Program-made: the position numbers and the translations under genes
In this document: positions 32,305 through 39,721 of the stretch, piece after piece
Position numbering within the stretch: the stretch's first letter is position 1
How the letters are laid out: every line of letters begins with the position of its first letter
From: Candidatus Delongbacteria bacterium
Lineage (GTDB): Bacteria > Delongbacteria > UBA4055
DNA length: 39,721 nucleotides
Assembly (NCBI GenBank): GCA_027858795.1
Contig: JAQICF010000252.1
Location: 1-39,721 of the forward strand
Direction of reading: 5' to 3'
The notes under the pieces: generated by a model
Databases searched by the model: none
What the model was told of the DNA's origin: nothing
The model's input: the letters and a program-made list of their open reading frames with translations, nothing else

Positions 32305-33861
32305 TTATTCTTTGACTTGTTTTACGACATCAATGACAGTCCCATCAACCCAATTAATTGCAGCGATGATCTTATCTTCGAATTCAACAGCTCTTGGTTT
32401 TCCACAAATACGTTCTGCTTCATCCTTTAACTCTTGAATTGTTTTAATAGGAAGTTTCGATTTCTTCATCTTATTTATCAGATCTTTTCTCAGTGGATTA
32501 ATTGCGATACCACGCTCTGTAACGATAATATCAATAAGTTCTCCCGGTCCACAAATCGTAGTAACCTCATCTCTGATCACAGGAATTCTGTCTCTGAAAA
32601 GAGGAATTGGAAGAATTACATTCTTACCGAATAGACAATTTTGCCATCCACCGATACCATGTAACAAGTAACCATCTGAGTGAGTAACCACATTTGCATT
32701 GAAATGAACATCAACTTCAGTAGCACCAAGTATAACAATATCTAAGATCCCTGCAAAATTTCCTTTGCCATGATAGTTATAGCTTGTAAATGGACTTGTG
32801 TTAACATGTTTTGGATTATCTCTCATTGAACGAACACCGTCCAAGTCGAATGTTTGACCATCAAGAATATAACCTACAAGTCCTTCTTCAAGAAGTTCTA
32901 CAAGATATTTATTACTTCCACCACGGGCAAAAGCTGCCTTAATACCTTCTCTACGCATAATTTCACCGAAATAGATCCCAATTGAAAGAGCTGTACCGCC
33001 TGCTCCTGCCTGAAAAGAAAAACCATCTTTAATTAGACCGGCTTCTTCACAGAATTTTGCAGTAAGTTCGGCGATATGAAGTCTATCCGGACTTTTTGTT
33101 ATTTGAGTTGTTCCAGATATGATCTTTTCAGGTATTCCAACTTGATCAACTTCTACAACATAATCAATATAATTTCCATTGATCTGCCAAGGGATACATG
33201 GGAATGGAACCAAGTGATCAGTAACAACGATTACTTTGTCTGCATATTGAGAATCTGCCAAAGCAAATCCCAGAAGTCCACAAGCTGAGCTACCGTTTAC
33301 ACCATTAGCATTACCAAACATATCAGCAGTTGGTGAAGCAATAACAGCAATATCTATTTGAACATCTCCATCCTGAACTGCTTGATATCTACCACCGTGA
33401 GAACGAAGAACACCAGTTCCCTTCATTTTACCTTGCGAAGCAAAACGACCCAAAGGACCGTTCATACTACCTTCTATATGATGAATAGTACCATCTTCCA
33501 TATACTTGATCAAAGATGCTTGACATGGGAAAGAAGCTGAAGGAAACCATACCAGATCTTTAATTCCAAGTTTATGAGCTATGTCAAATATTTGAACAGC
33601 GATCAGGTCTCCGTTACGGAAGTGATGATGAGTAGAAATAGTCATTCCATCTTTCAGACCAGCTTTAATAAGAGCTTTCTTCAAACTAGGTACGGTCTTA
33701 TTTCCATCAAGAGGATAATCTGCGCAACTGGCTATTTTTGGAGCAAATTTTCTTCCGGTAGGTTTATATTTTCCAACACCTTTGTAAGGAATTACTTTCT
33801 TACCGTTTATCTTTTCAGGGATCATTTTTCCGACTGCATTTTTAACAAATTTAGTTTTCAT
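32305..33861 (-). CDS. citF: Citrate lyase alpha subunit CitF
   Basis: A 518-residue CitF, the acetyl-ACP:citrate ACP-transferase subunit of citrate lyase. Family marks are HHHFRNGDLI, GSMNGPLGRFASQGKM, VIASPTADMFGNANG, SFQAGAGGTALSIGIYF and the closing NPLRKDLINK. The start is the ATG at 33861, preceded by GGAGG (33870-33874), rather than the upstream in-frame TTG. The ATG shares one base with the TAA of the fused citD-citE gene, so translation is coupled. Together they supply all three citrate lyase functions. No citC, citX or citG gene for the prosthetic group is in the window. Confidence 0.95.
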   Translation of the reverse strand: MKTKFVKNAVGKMIPEKINGKKVIPYKGVGKYKPTGRKFAPKIASCADYPLDGNKTVPSLKKALIKAGLKDGMTISTHHHFRNGDLIAVQIFDIAHKLGIKDLVWFPSASFPCQASLIKYMEDGTIHHIEGSMNGPLGRFASQGKMKGTGVLRSHGGRYQAVQDGDVQIDIAVIASPTADMFGNANGVNGSSACGLLGFALADSQYADKVIVVTDHLVPFPCIPWQINGNYIDYVVEVDQVGIPEKIISGTTQITKSPDRLHIAELTAKFCEEAGLIKDGFSFQAGAGGTALSIGIYFGEIMRREGIKAAFARGGSNKYLVELLEEGLVGYILDGQTFDLDGVRSMRDNPKHVNTSPFTSYNYHGKGNFAGILDIVILGATEVDVHFNANVVTHSDGYLLHGIGGWQNCLFGKNVILPIPLFRDRIPVIRDEVTTICGPGELIDIIVTERGIAINPLRKDLINKMKKSKLPIKTIQELKDEAERICGKPRAVEFEDKIIAAINWVDGTVIDVVKQVKE

Positions 33862-35057
33862 TATTTTTTCCTCCAATCAGAATCTAATTTCCCAACATTG
33901 ATAGCTTGTTCAATAGTATTTTGTGCTCTTTTCACAACAGGTGGGTCTATCATTTTTGAACCCAGAGATACAACTCCCAGTCCTTTTTCTGTTGCAATGA
34001 TAAATGCATCAACTATCTTCTTCGCTCTATCGATCTCTTTATCATTCGGTGCATAATTCTCGTGGATAACAGGAATTTGTCTTGGATGAATACATCCCAT
34101 TCCATCGAATCCCAGAGATTTTGAAGTTAGAACATTTTGCTTCAGAGCTTCCATATTAGAAACATCTGAGAAAACTGAATCTATAGCTTGAATTTTCGCT
34201 GCACGAGCAGAATTAACTACCTGACATCTTGCAAAGAAAGTTTCATTTCCTTCATTTGTTCTCTGTGTACCAAGGTCAGCTGTGTAGTCTTCTAGTCCAA
34301 TTGCAAGAGAAACTACATTTTCAGATGCTGCAATTTCATAAGAGTTTATAACACCTAATGCACTTTCAATGATCGGCATCAACCAAATCTTACGTTTACC
34401 CTTATTTAATTTCTTTATCTTAGCATTCACTTGTTTTATTTGATCCGCTGACTCACACTTAGGTACTAGGATAAGATTTACATTATGTTGTACAATATAA
34501 TCCAGATCTTCAAGTCCCACAGGTAATTGGTTTATTCTTACCATTCTTTCAGCACCATAATAATTAACTGAACGAAGCCCATTCCTTACCATAAACCTGG
34601 CTTCATTCTTCTTAGCAGGAGCTACAGAATCTTCAAGGTCAAGAATTATACCATCAGGACTGTGAATTCCGGCATTCAATGCCAACTTTGGAGTATTTCC
34701 GGGTAGATACAAACGTGATCTACGGTTTCTATCTTTCTCTGTTTGGAATTTATTCTCAGGGATCATTGGCAGAAGATACTCTTTATCTGTCTTTATCAAC
34801 TGCTTGACAGCTGCTTCAATACGGGCTGCGATAATGTAATCTAATGCACCTGTATCTTCTATCTTGAATACAGCATCTTTAATTCCGTAAAACCTTAATA
34901 CATCCTTACAGAGTTTAGTAATTTGATCACCGAAAAGAGCTTTCACTTTGCTGATCACCTCAATTTTCAAACCACCACTTTTCTTGATTTGTAATGTGAT
35001 CATGCAATCGGATTTTATTTTTGGTCCATAATTTCCGGCTTCTGCTATTTTAGCCAT
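33861..35057 (-). CDS. citDE: Fused citrate lyase acyl-carrier (CitD) and beta subunit (CitE)
   Basis: A 398-residue fusion. Residues 1-95 are CitD: EAGNYGPKIKSDCMITLQI holds the Ser (in KSDCMI) that carries the phosphoribosyl-dephospho-CoA group. After a short linker (about 95-115) comes CitE, the citryl-ACP lyase of the HpcH/HpaI aldolase fold: RSRLYLPGNTPKLAL, DGIILDLEDSVAP (the Glu-Asp metal site), RINQLPVG, LMPIIESALG and GFDGMGCIHPRQI. In the usual operons citD and citE are separate genes. Both parts look intact and complete. It is the first citrate lyase gene here, with citF overlapping its stop, and a terminator at 35100 separates it from the upstream membrane genes. Confidence 0.93.
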   Translation of the reverse strand: MAKIAEAGNYGPKIKSDCMITLQIKKSGGLKIEVISKVKALFGDQITKLCKDVLRFYGIKDAVFKIEDTGALDYIIAARIEAAVKQLIKTDKEYLLPMIPENKFQTEKDRNRRSRLYLPGNTPKLALNAGIHSPDGIILDLEDSVAPAKKNEARFMVRNGLRSVNYYGAERMVRINQLPVGLEDLDYIVQHNVNLILVPKCESADQIKQVNAKIKKLNKGKRKIWLMPIIESALGVINSYEIAASENVVSLAIGLEDYTADLGTQRTNEGNETFFARCQVVNSARAAKIQAIDSVFSDVSNMEALKQNVLTSKSLGFDGMGCIHPRQIPVIHENYAPNDKEIDRAKKIVDAFIIATEKGLGVVSLGSKMIDPPVVKRAQNTIEQAINVGKLDSDWRKK

Positions 35058-35099
35058 GATTTCTCCAATTTAAAAGAATTATTATTCGAATTTCACCTA

Positions 35100-35130
35100 A
35101 TAAAAAACCCCATTACATTTGGGGCTTTTC
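35100..35130 (-). terminator. Terminator of the membrane-protein operon
   Basis: GCCCC-AAATGTAAT-GGGG followed by T6 on the minus strand, directly after the last gene of the four-gene membrane operon. Confidence 0.85.
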
Positions 35131-35134
35131 AATT

Positions 35135-35887
35135 TTACATTACATTTTCATCATTAAATTCTCTTTCCTTGAAAAAGAATTTGAAATATACTATCATGAA
35201 GATAATGATACCAATAGTTGATATCAAGGACTCAAACGGATGATCTACAAGCAATATAGCCCTATCAATGAATAATGAGACCCTTCCCATTACAGTCGAA
35301 CCAAATGCGGCTCCAAAGAATGTCATCATAACAATAATACCGACTCTTGCTGTTTTTCCAAGAAGGCCTCTGTGAGGTTTTGAAAAGAAGAAATACATAA
35401 GAGCTGAAAAGGTACCGAAAACCAGAACAATCCACTTTGAAGTTTCATAGAATGATCCCTGATTAACATTTTCCATCAAGCTGGTACTTTGCACCAGAAT
35501 ATTCTGAACCTGAATAGGTATAAACATTCCAGCCATATATCCAAAAATAAATCCGAAGTAATAATTTGCGACCCAGGCTTTTTTCCTGCTGAATCTGAAT
35601 AACATTGTCGATGCAAGCAAGAACCAGAATATTGTAGTAAGATCTGACATATGAAATTCCACAAACATATCTGTCACAGGCATAATAAAAAATGGTTTTA
35701 CGCTGATATCCCATAAAATAGTCCAAAGGTAACCCAGCGAAATACCAATAAATATATTTTCACCTATCTTGAAAAGAGGATTATCCTTGTATAAAAATGA
35801 CATGATCATTAGCGTAGCGATAACAGGTACCCAATTAGAAAAAAAGTTATTTAAGAATATATTATCTAAAATAGTATTGAAATCCAT
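35135..35887 (-). CDS. Membrane protein of four-gene operon, unknown (250 aa)
   Basis: A 250-residue inner-membrane protein with about seven likely membrane segments and a short polar C-terminus. I do not recognise the family. It is the last gene of the operon 39337 to 35135 and its ATG overlaps the TAA of the gene before it by one base, a sign of coupled translation and probable complex formation. A terminator follows. No catalytic motif is visible; a structural or anchoring part is a fair guess but only that. Confidence 0.65.
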   Translation of the reverse strand: MDFNTILDNIFLNNFFSNWVPVIATLMIMSFLYKDNPLFKIGENIFIGISLGYLWTILWDISVKPFFIMPVTDMFVEFHMSDLTTIFWFLLASTMLFRFSRKKAWVANYYFGFIFGYMAGMFIPIQVQNILVQSTSLMENVNQGSFYETSKWIVLVFGTFSALMYFFFSKPHRGLLGKTARVGIIVMMTFFGAAFGSTVMGRVSLFIDRAILLVDHPFESLISTIGIIIFMIVYFKFFFKEREFNDENVM

Positions 35888-36726
35888 TATTTCCCCCCTT
35901 TCTTTCTGTCATAGAAATATACAATGTTACCTAAAAATATCAGTCCGAATATCATCAAATGAGAAAAAGTTAATGATGAAAGTCCCTTCGTTGCAGTGCC
36001 ATAGTAATTCACATCATATTTCTTTGAAACTAACATTTCATACTCTGCCGCTCCTCTAAGACCATTACTTAAACCACATAACTGACCGGTCTGATAATAA
36101 GGTATGTAATCAGGTCCGGTAACTGCAGTTACTGCCATAGCAAATTTATAGTGAAATCTAATCTGCATATCAATAAAAGTATTATGCCATTTCGAACCTG
36201 AGATACCAAGTATATAATCGATATCATCAAGTGTTTCTACACCTTCAAATATTTTCCCCTGCTTCTTAAAAGTACCCTTATAATCAGAAACCATACTGAA
36301 TATTTGAATATCAGGCATAATAGGAATATAATCCATTTGGATAAAATCAACACCTTCAACCAAATCAGAAAATTCAGGTCTTTGCATTATCCTTTTTACG
36401 GTCTCTTTACCAAGTCCAATTCCATTAACAGATGCAGCATAATAGATAAACACCTTGATTTTTTTTAATAAACAATGCTTGTAAAAAGCTTCAAAGAATG
36501 GCAATAATTCAGCTTTCTGAGTTGGAGTAAACGCAAAATCAATATGTACTGCATCTCCTTCATTAAGGTCTTCGATCTGATCGAAAATTGCTTTTGTCTC
36601 TTTGGAAGCAGACACTGGGAATTTCAAGAAATCAAATCCTGGCATTAGAGGAATTATGATAGACAAAAAGACTAACAAATATATTATTCTTCTATCAAGA
36701 TTTTTTAATTTTTCTAAGATTTTCAT
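35887..36726 (-). CDS. Membrane-anchored protein with extracytoplasmic domain, unknown (279 aa)
   Basis: A 279-residue protein with an N-terminal membrane segment (RIIYLLVFLSIIIPLMPGF), a soluble domain of about 200 residues and a C-terminal membrane segment (HLMIFGLIFLGNIVYF) followed by a basic tail. The soluble part has alpha/beta character (VFIYYAASVNGIGLG, IDYILGISGSKW). The family is not known to me. It lies 27 bp after the 204-aa gene and overlaps the next gene. Both ends in the membrane suggest a part of a larger complex. Confidence 0.65.
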   Translation of the reverse strand: MKILEKLKNLDRRIIYLLVFLSIIIPLMPGFDFLKFPVSASKETKAIFDQIEDLNEGDAVHIDFAFTPTQKAELLPFFEAFYKHCLLKKIKVFIYYAASVNGIGLGKETVKRIMQRPEFSDLVEGVDFIQMDYIPIMPDIQIFSMVSDYKGTFKKQGKIFEGVETLDDIDYILGISGSKWHNTFIDMQIRFHYKFAMAVTAVTGPDYIPYYQTGQLCGLSNGLRGAAEYEMLVSKKYDVNYYGTATKGLSSLTFSHLMIFGLIFLGNIVYFYDRKKGGK

Positions 36727-36753
36727 TTATAATATCCTTTAATTTTTATCCGA

Positions 36754-37368
36754 TTATTCTGACAAATGGGATCTTTCGAGTCCGAAAAATATTCTTATCA
36801 TCATAGTTATCATACCAAGATAACCTCCAAAGATAATGGCTCTTCTTCCTGCACTTGAAGGTCCATCAATTATCCATTCACCAATTACAGGAATCTTGTC
36901 CCACATAGCTTCACCAACAGGTATCTTTCCTAGCATTACCAGAATTGATGCAGTTAACAGTACCGCTGACTCAAGTGATTTTGCTTTAAATGATCTGTAA
37001 GCAGCAGAAGCAATATAAAAAGCAAGTAATGCGAATGTTGTAGCTTGAAAGGGGATATAAACATTGAAGAACATTGAACTGAAAGGTGTTCCTAATGAAG
37101 TACCTCTTTGTGCTCCTAAAAATATCATTAAAAATATCATTGATACTCGAAGTATTGCATAATATCTTTCATTATTATATTTGATCTTAAAATAATTCTG
37201 TCTCGCAACAGAATATATAGCGATCATTATACTTACAACTCCAGCTATTTTTAAACCACTTGCAAAGAATAATTTCATGTTATCATAGAACATCCCTGCA
37301 AAGAAAAATTCGCTGTACCATAACATCGCTGCGATCAATCCAAATAGTATTGGTATTTCTTTTTTCAT
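36754..37368 (-). CDS. Membrane protein of four-gene operon, unknown (204 aa)
   Basis: A 204-residue integral membrane protein with about six hydrophobic segments (for example IPILFGLIAAMLWYSEFFF and AIIFGGYLGMITMMIRIFFG). The family is unknown to me. It lies 25 bp after the 647-aa gene and 27 bp before the 279-aa gene, in the same operon. No motif suggests transport or catalysis. Confidence 0.65.
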   Translation of the reverse strand: MKKEIPILFGLIAAMLWYSEFFFAGMFYDNMKLFFASGLKIAGVVSIMIAIYSVARQNYFKIKYNNERYYAILRVSMIFLMIFLGAQRGTSLGTPFSSMFFNVYIPFQATTFALLAFYIASAAYRSFKAKSLESAVLLTASILVMLGKIPVGEAMWDKIPVIGEWIIDGPSSAGRRAIIFGGYLGMITMMIRIFFGLERSHLSE

Positions 37369-37393
37369 TTTTATAGATCCTTAAATTAATTTA

Positions 37394-39337
37394 TTAGTGA
37401 GTTGTAAGTAAATCCCTTATAAATGTCCATTCAGAATTAATTGTAAGTAATACTGTACTTAACACAAATAGACCACCAAAAATCAATTTACCGTAATCAG
37501 ATAATTTTAGATTTGATAATATTTGAGCATCTCTGGAAAGGTATGCAGCTGCTGCGTATAGCTCCTCCCCTATTAGTGTGTAATCACAGGCAGTTATAAA
37601 GAATGGTAACTGAGCTGATTCTACTGTACCAGCAACCTGAATTGCTCCTGCAGCGAATCCCGCTTCGGCAATTAATAATGATTCGGCGGCATAAGATCCG
37701 AAGTGAAGAGCTGTTGCAGGTTTTTTTCGTGCTATCAGTCCTGATAAACCCGCAGCATAAGCAAATTGATCTTGAACCATAAAGAAACAATTGTCTTTTT
37801 TGTGATCCTCAGGATAACCTGCATCCAAGAAACCTGACGATATCATCTCTTCAGCTATTTGAAGTACAATAGGATCGTAGGCGGGATAAATTATCTCCGC
37901 TTTAAATTCTGCAACTTTTTTTGCAACAGCTCTCAAAATCAACATACTTGCTATCGTTTGAGGTTCCGTAAAACTTCCTAATCCTGAATCATAAATTATT
38001 GGTTTGCCCATTTCAGTTGCTCTTCCAACTGCTTCGTCGATTGCATCAAGACCGGGAATTTTTCGAATATAAATGGAATCTTTCTTTTTCTTGATTGTAA
38101 AAAACACATAGAAAAATAAACCAAAGAACATAAGAGTGAAAATCAGAACATTTGTCCTATATTTACGAAAACCCTTATCTACATCGAATCTGAAATATTT
38201 TTTTGATGCTGAAGCAAGATCATGAGAAAATTTAATTTTTAGAATATTTTTGAAATAGCTTTCAAGAGCTGGATCATTATCAACTATTTTCGCTATCAAT
38301 TCTGAATTTATATCATAAATACCTGTTACTTCCCTGAATTTATTTACAATTGCAAGTATCCTTGTTATTTCACTCATATAAATATTATCAAGGGTATTTG
38401 ATTTTGCATCTAACCATTGATCGTAATATTGATTAACTTTCTCTTCTGCAACTAAAAGACTGTCATGTAGAGTCTTCTTTTCTACCTCATCTTCAGTATC
38501 ACCTGCTATTATGGATAAGGACTCAACTTCTTCTTCAGCTTTTTTCTTTGCTTGATAAGCTGTTTCAATATCTTCTTTTATTTGTGCAGTATATTTGTCC
38601 TTATTATTTCTTATGTAATCACCCAGAACTCCGGATATAGACTCAAGCTTAGCCTGAACATCATCTTCTATATAAAGAAAATATACTCTTTTTTCAGTTA
38701 CTCGTGATACTTCATTATAGACTTTATTAAGCATCTCATCAAAACCAATAGTATATCTCAATATGATCTTGTAAGAACTCTTAATATCCGAAATCAATTC
38801 AATTATTTGATCATCTTTAGAATCTTCCAGTAGAACCAGATCATATATTGCCTGAACCTTATCTTGATCAGATTTATTGAGATAACCAGTAAGTGCAGGA
38901 TTGATCTGTTTTCCAGATATTTCATTCTCAACCCATAGCAAATTGGATTCCAATAAACCCCTTAAAGATGAGGATAGGTCTGCTTCTAAGAGCTTACTTA
39001 ATTTTTCCTTTATTATAAGCAGCTCGTTTTTATTTGCTTCGTTTGGATTCTTTCCGGCATTGAAGAAACTATCAGCATATTTTGTGATCCGGGGCATTAG
39101 AATATCGTAATCACGACTTACATCCCAATTTTCACTGATTACCATTATTTCATCAGCTGCATTTTTACAAAGCTTTTCCTCGTCAGTTAGTTCCTTAACG
39201 GGTTCAGCAATTACAATTGTTGAATCTGTACCGGCAACAGCTAACGAATCTTGAATTCCTTCAGCATTCTCTTCCTCTTGAGCAAACATGAAAGATAACA
39301 TCATCAACAACATCAAGATCGACAAAGTTTTTTTCAT
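37394..39337 (-). CDS. DUF6754-like membrane protein with signal peptide and coiled coil
   Basis: A 647-residue protein. A signal peptide (MKKTLSILMLLMMLSFMFA) is followed by about 370 residues of acidic, helical, coiled-coil-prone extracytoplasmic sequence. A membrane segment (near LIFTLMFFGLFFYVFFTIKK) then leads to a domain of about 200 residues: PGLDAIDEAVGRATEMGKP, FTEPQTIASMLILRAVAKK and GFAAGAIQVAGTVESAQLPF, closing with another membrane segment. The second half resembles DUF6754 proteins as I remember them. It is the first gene of the operon with three smaller membrane proteins. Function is unknown. Confidence 0.6.
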   Translation of the reverse strand: MKKTLSILMLLMMLSFMFAQEEENAEGIQDSLAVAGTDSTIVIAEPVKELTDEEKLCKNAADEIMVISENWDVSRDYDILMPRITKYADSFFNAGKNPNEANKNELLIIKEKLSKLLEADLSSSLRGLLESNLLWVENEISGKQINPALTGYLNKSDQDKVQAIYDLVLLEDSKDDQIIELISDIKSSYKIILRYTIGFDEMLNKVYNEVSRVTEKRVYFLYIEDDVQAKLESISGVLGDYIRNNKDKYTAQIKEDIETAYQAKKKAEEEVESLSIIAGDTEDEVEKKTLHDSLLVAEEKVNQYYDQWLDAKSNTLDNIYMSEITRILAIVNKFREVTGIYDINSELIAKIVDNDPALESYFKNILKIKFSHDLASASKKYFRFDVDKGFRKYRTNVLIFTLMFFGLFFYVFFTIKKKKDSIYIRKIPGLDAIDEAVGRATEMGKPIIYDSGLGSFTEPQTIASMLILRAVAKKVAEFKAEIIYPAYDPIVLQIAEEMISSGFLDAGYPEDHKKDNCFFMVQDQFAYAAGLSGLIARKKPATALHFGSYAAESLLIAEAGFAAGAIQVAGTVESAQLPFFITACDYTLIGEELYAAAAYLSRDAQILSNLKLSDYGKLIFGGLFVLSTVLLTINSEWTFIRDLLTTH

Positions 39338-39477
39338 AAAAAGTTTTCCATTTTATTATTAATTTTTAGATTAATCTTACAAGATAAGGATATTAACAAA
39401 ATTTAAAAAAAATGTCAAACAAAATATTTATAATCGAAATAGCAAATTCTGTTAAATCACAGCATTATTGTTTAGAA

Positions 39478-39505
39478 TAAAAAAAGCCCGATTAAGAGCT
39501 TTTTC
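39478..39505 (-). terminator. Terminator of the peptide transporter gene
   Basis: AAAAAGC (39481-39487) pairs with GCTTTTT (39498-39504) around a 10-nt loop, immediately after the stop of the ATPase gene; an A-rich left side gives the T tract on the minus strand. Confidence 0.75.
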
Positions 39506-39514
39506 ATTACTAAT

Positions 39515-39721
39515 CTATACTTCCCAACACGCTACCTCATGATTATTATCAAACTTTTTAAATTGAGGTTTATTCTTAGAGCATTCCTCAGTTGCAATCG
39601 GGCATCTAGTTCTAAATCCACATCCGGATGGTTTTGCCAATGGCGAAGGAATGGTTCCTTCAAGAATAGTTTTCTTTCTTCCTCTCATAGATGGATCTGG
39701 AATTGGAACGACATCTAACAA
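39515..39721 (-). CDS. Oligopeptide/dipeptide ABC transporter ATPase, C-terminal end
   Basis: The last 68 residues of an OppD/OppF or DppD/DppF ATPase; the start lies outside the window. It is the C-terminal oligo-HPY-type domain: MLDVVPIPDPSMRGRKK, GTIPSPLAKPSGCGFRTRC and HEVACWEV, with four Cys that can bind an iron-sulfur cluster or metal. The Walker motifs are upstream of the window. It is the last gene of its operon and a terminator follows. The D and F paralogues cannot be told apart from this part. Confidence 0.9.
   Translation of the reverse strand: MLDVVPIPDPSMRGRKKTILEGTIPSPLAKPSGCGFRTRCPIATEECSKNKPQFKKFDNNHEVACWEV

Overview
The window looks like a chromosomal segment from an AT-rich, Gram-negative anaerobe of the FCB superphylum, of the Delongbacteria, Cloacimonadota or Marinimicrobia kind. 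The clues are lipobox and Sec signal peptides, a secreted protein ending in a type IX-like sorting domain, TolB-type beta-propeller repeats, a selenocysteine formate dehydrogenase and citrate lyase. The lineage is inferred from gene content, not proven. No rRNA, tRNA or CRISPR array was found.

Left part (1-9469). The 3' end of nth (endonuclease III) is followed by two exported proteins, a receiver-histidine kinase hybrid overlapping a MacB/FtsX-type permease, and a YjbQ-family protein. Then comes a plus-strand regulatory cluster: a 730-residue protein joining a transposase-like helix-turn-helix region to TPR repeats, a 54-residue secreted peptide with a structured leader, two DUF3606 paralogues each trailed by the same long hairpin, a stand-alone response regulator between them, and an AraC-type DNA-binding domain on its own.

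Accessory island (about 9480-21255, nearly all minus strand). Four units start from the same upstream module: a palindrome GTCA-N5-TGAC over a TTGACA-like box, preceded in three cases by a terminator-like hairpin. They carry a RhuM-PLD protein, a YhcG nuclease, a broken ORF6N-PLD gene fused to a KilA-N remnant, and a PIN-GNAT-PUA protein with an ASCH protein. Next to them is an operon (682-aa membrane protein, FRG-domain protein, 82-aa protein) whose first start codon overlaps the stop of a restriction-modification C-terminal remnant. A P-loop ATPase, a 101-aa protein, a zinc ribbon and a frameshifted secreted gene complete the island, which reads as a defence or toxin island shaped by recombination.

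Middle (21356-28024). A 1275-aa secreted protein has a HEAT-like solenoid, a papain-like peptidase-like region, four 87-residue repeats and a sorting tail. It is followed by a DUF2235 hydrolase that appears to start at ATT, and a SagB-type oxidoreductase on the other strand.

Right part (27566-39721). A formate dehydrogenase operon (selenoprotein fdhA with an in-frame UGA and a clear SECIS hairpin, mobA, fdhD, and an fRMsr-like GAF protein) is followed by citrate lyase with CitD and CitE fused in one chain plus CitF, a four-gene membrane complex of unknown function (one member DUF6754-like), and the end of an oligopeptide ABC transporter ATPase. Together these suggest anaerobic metabolism of citrate and formate.
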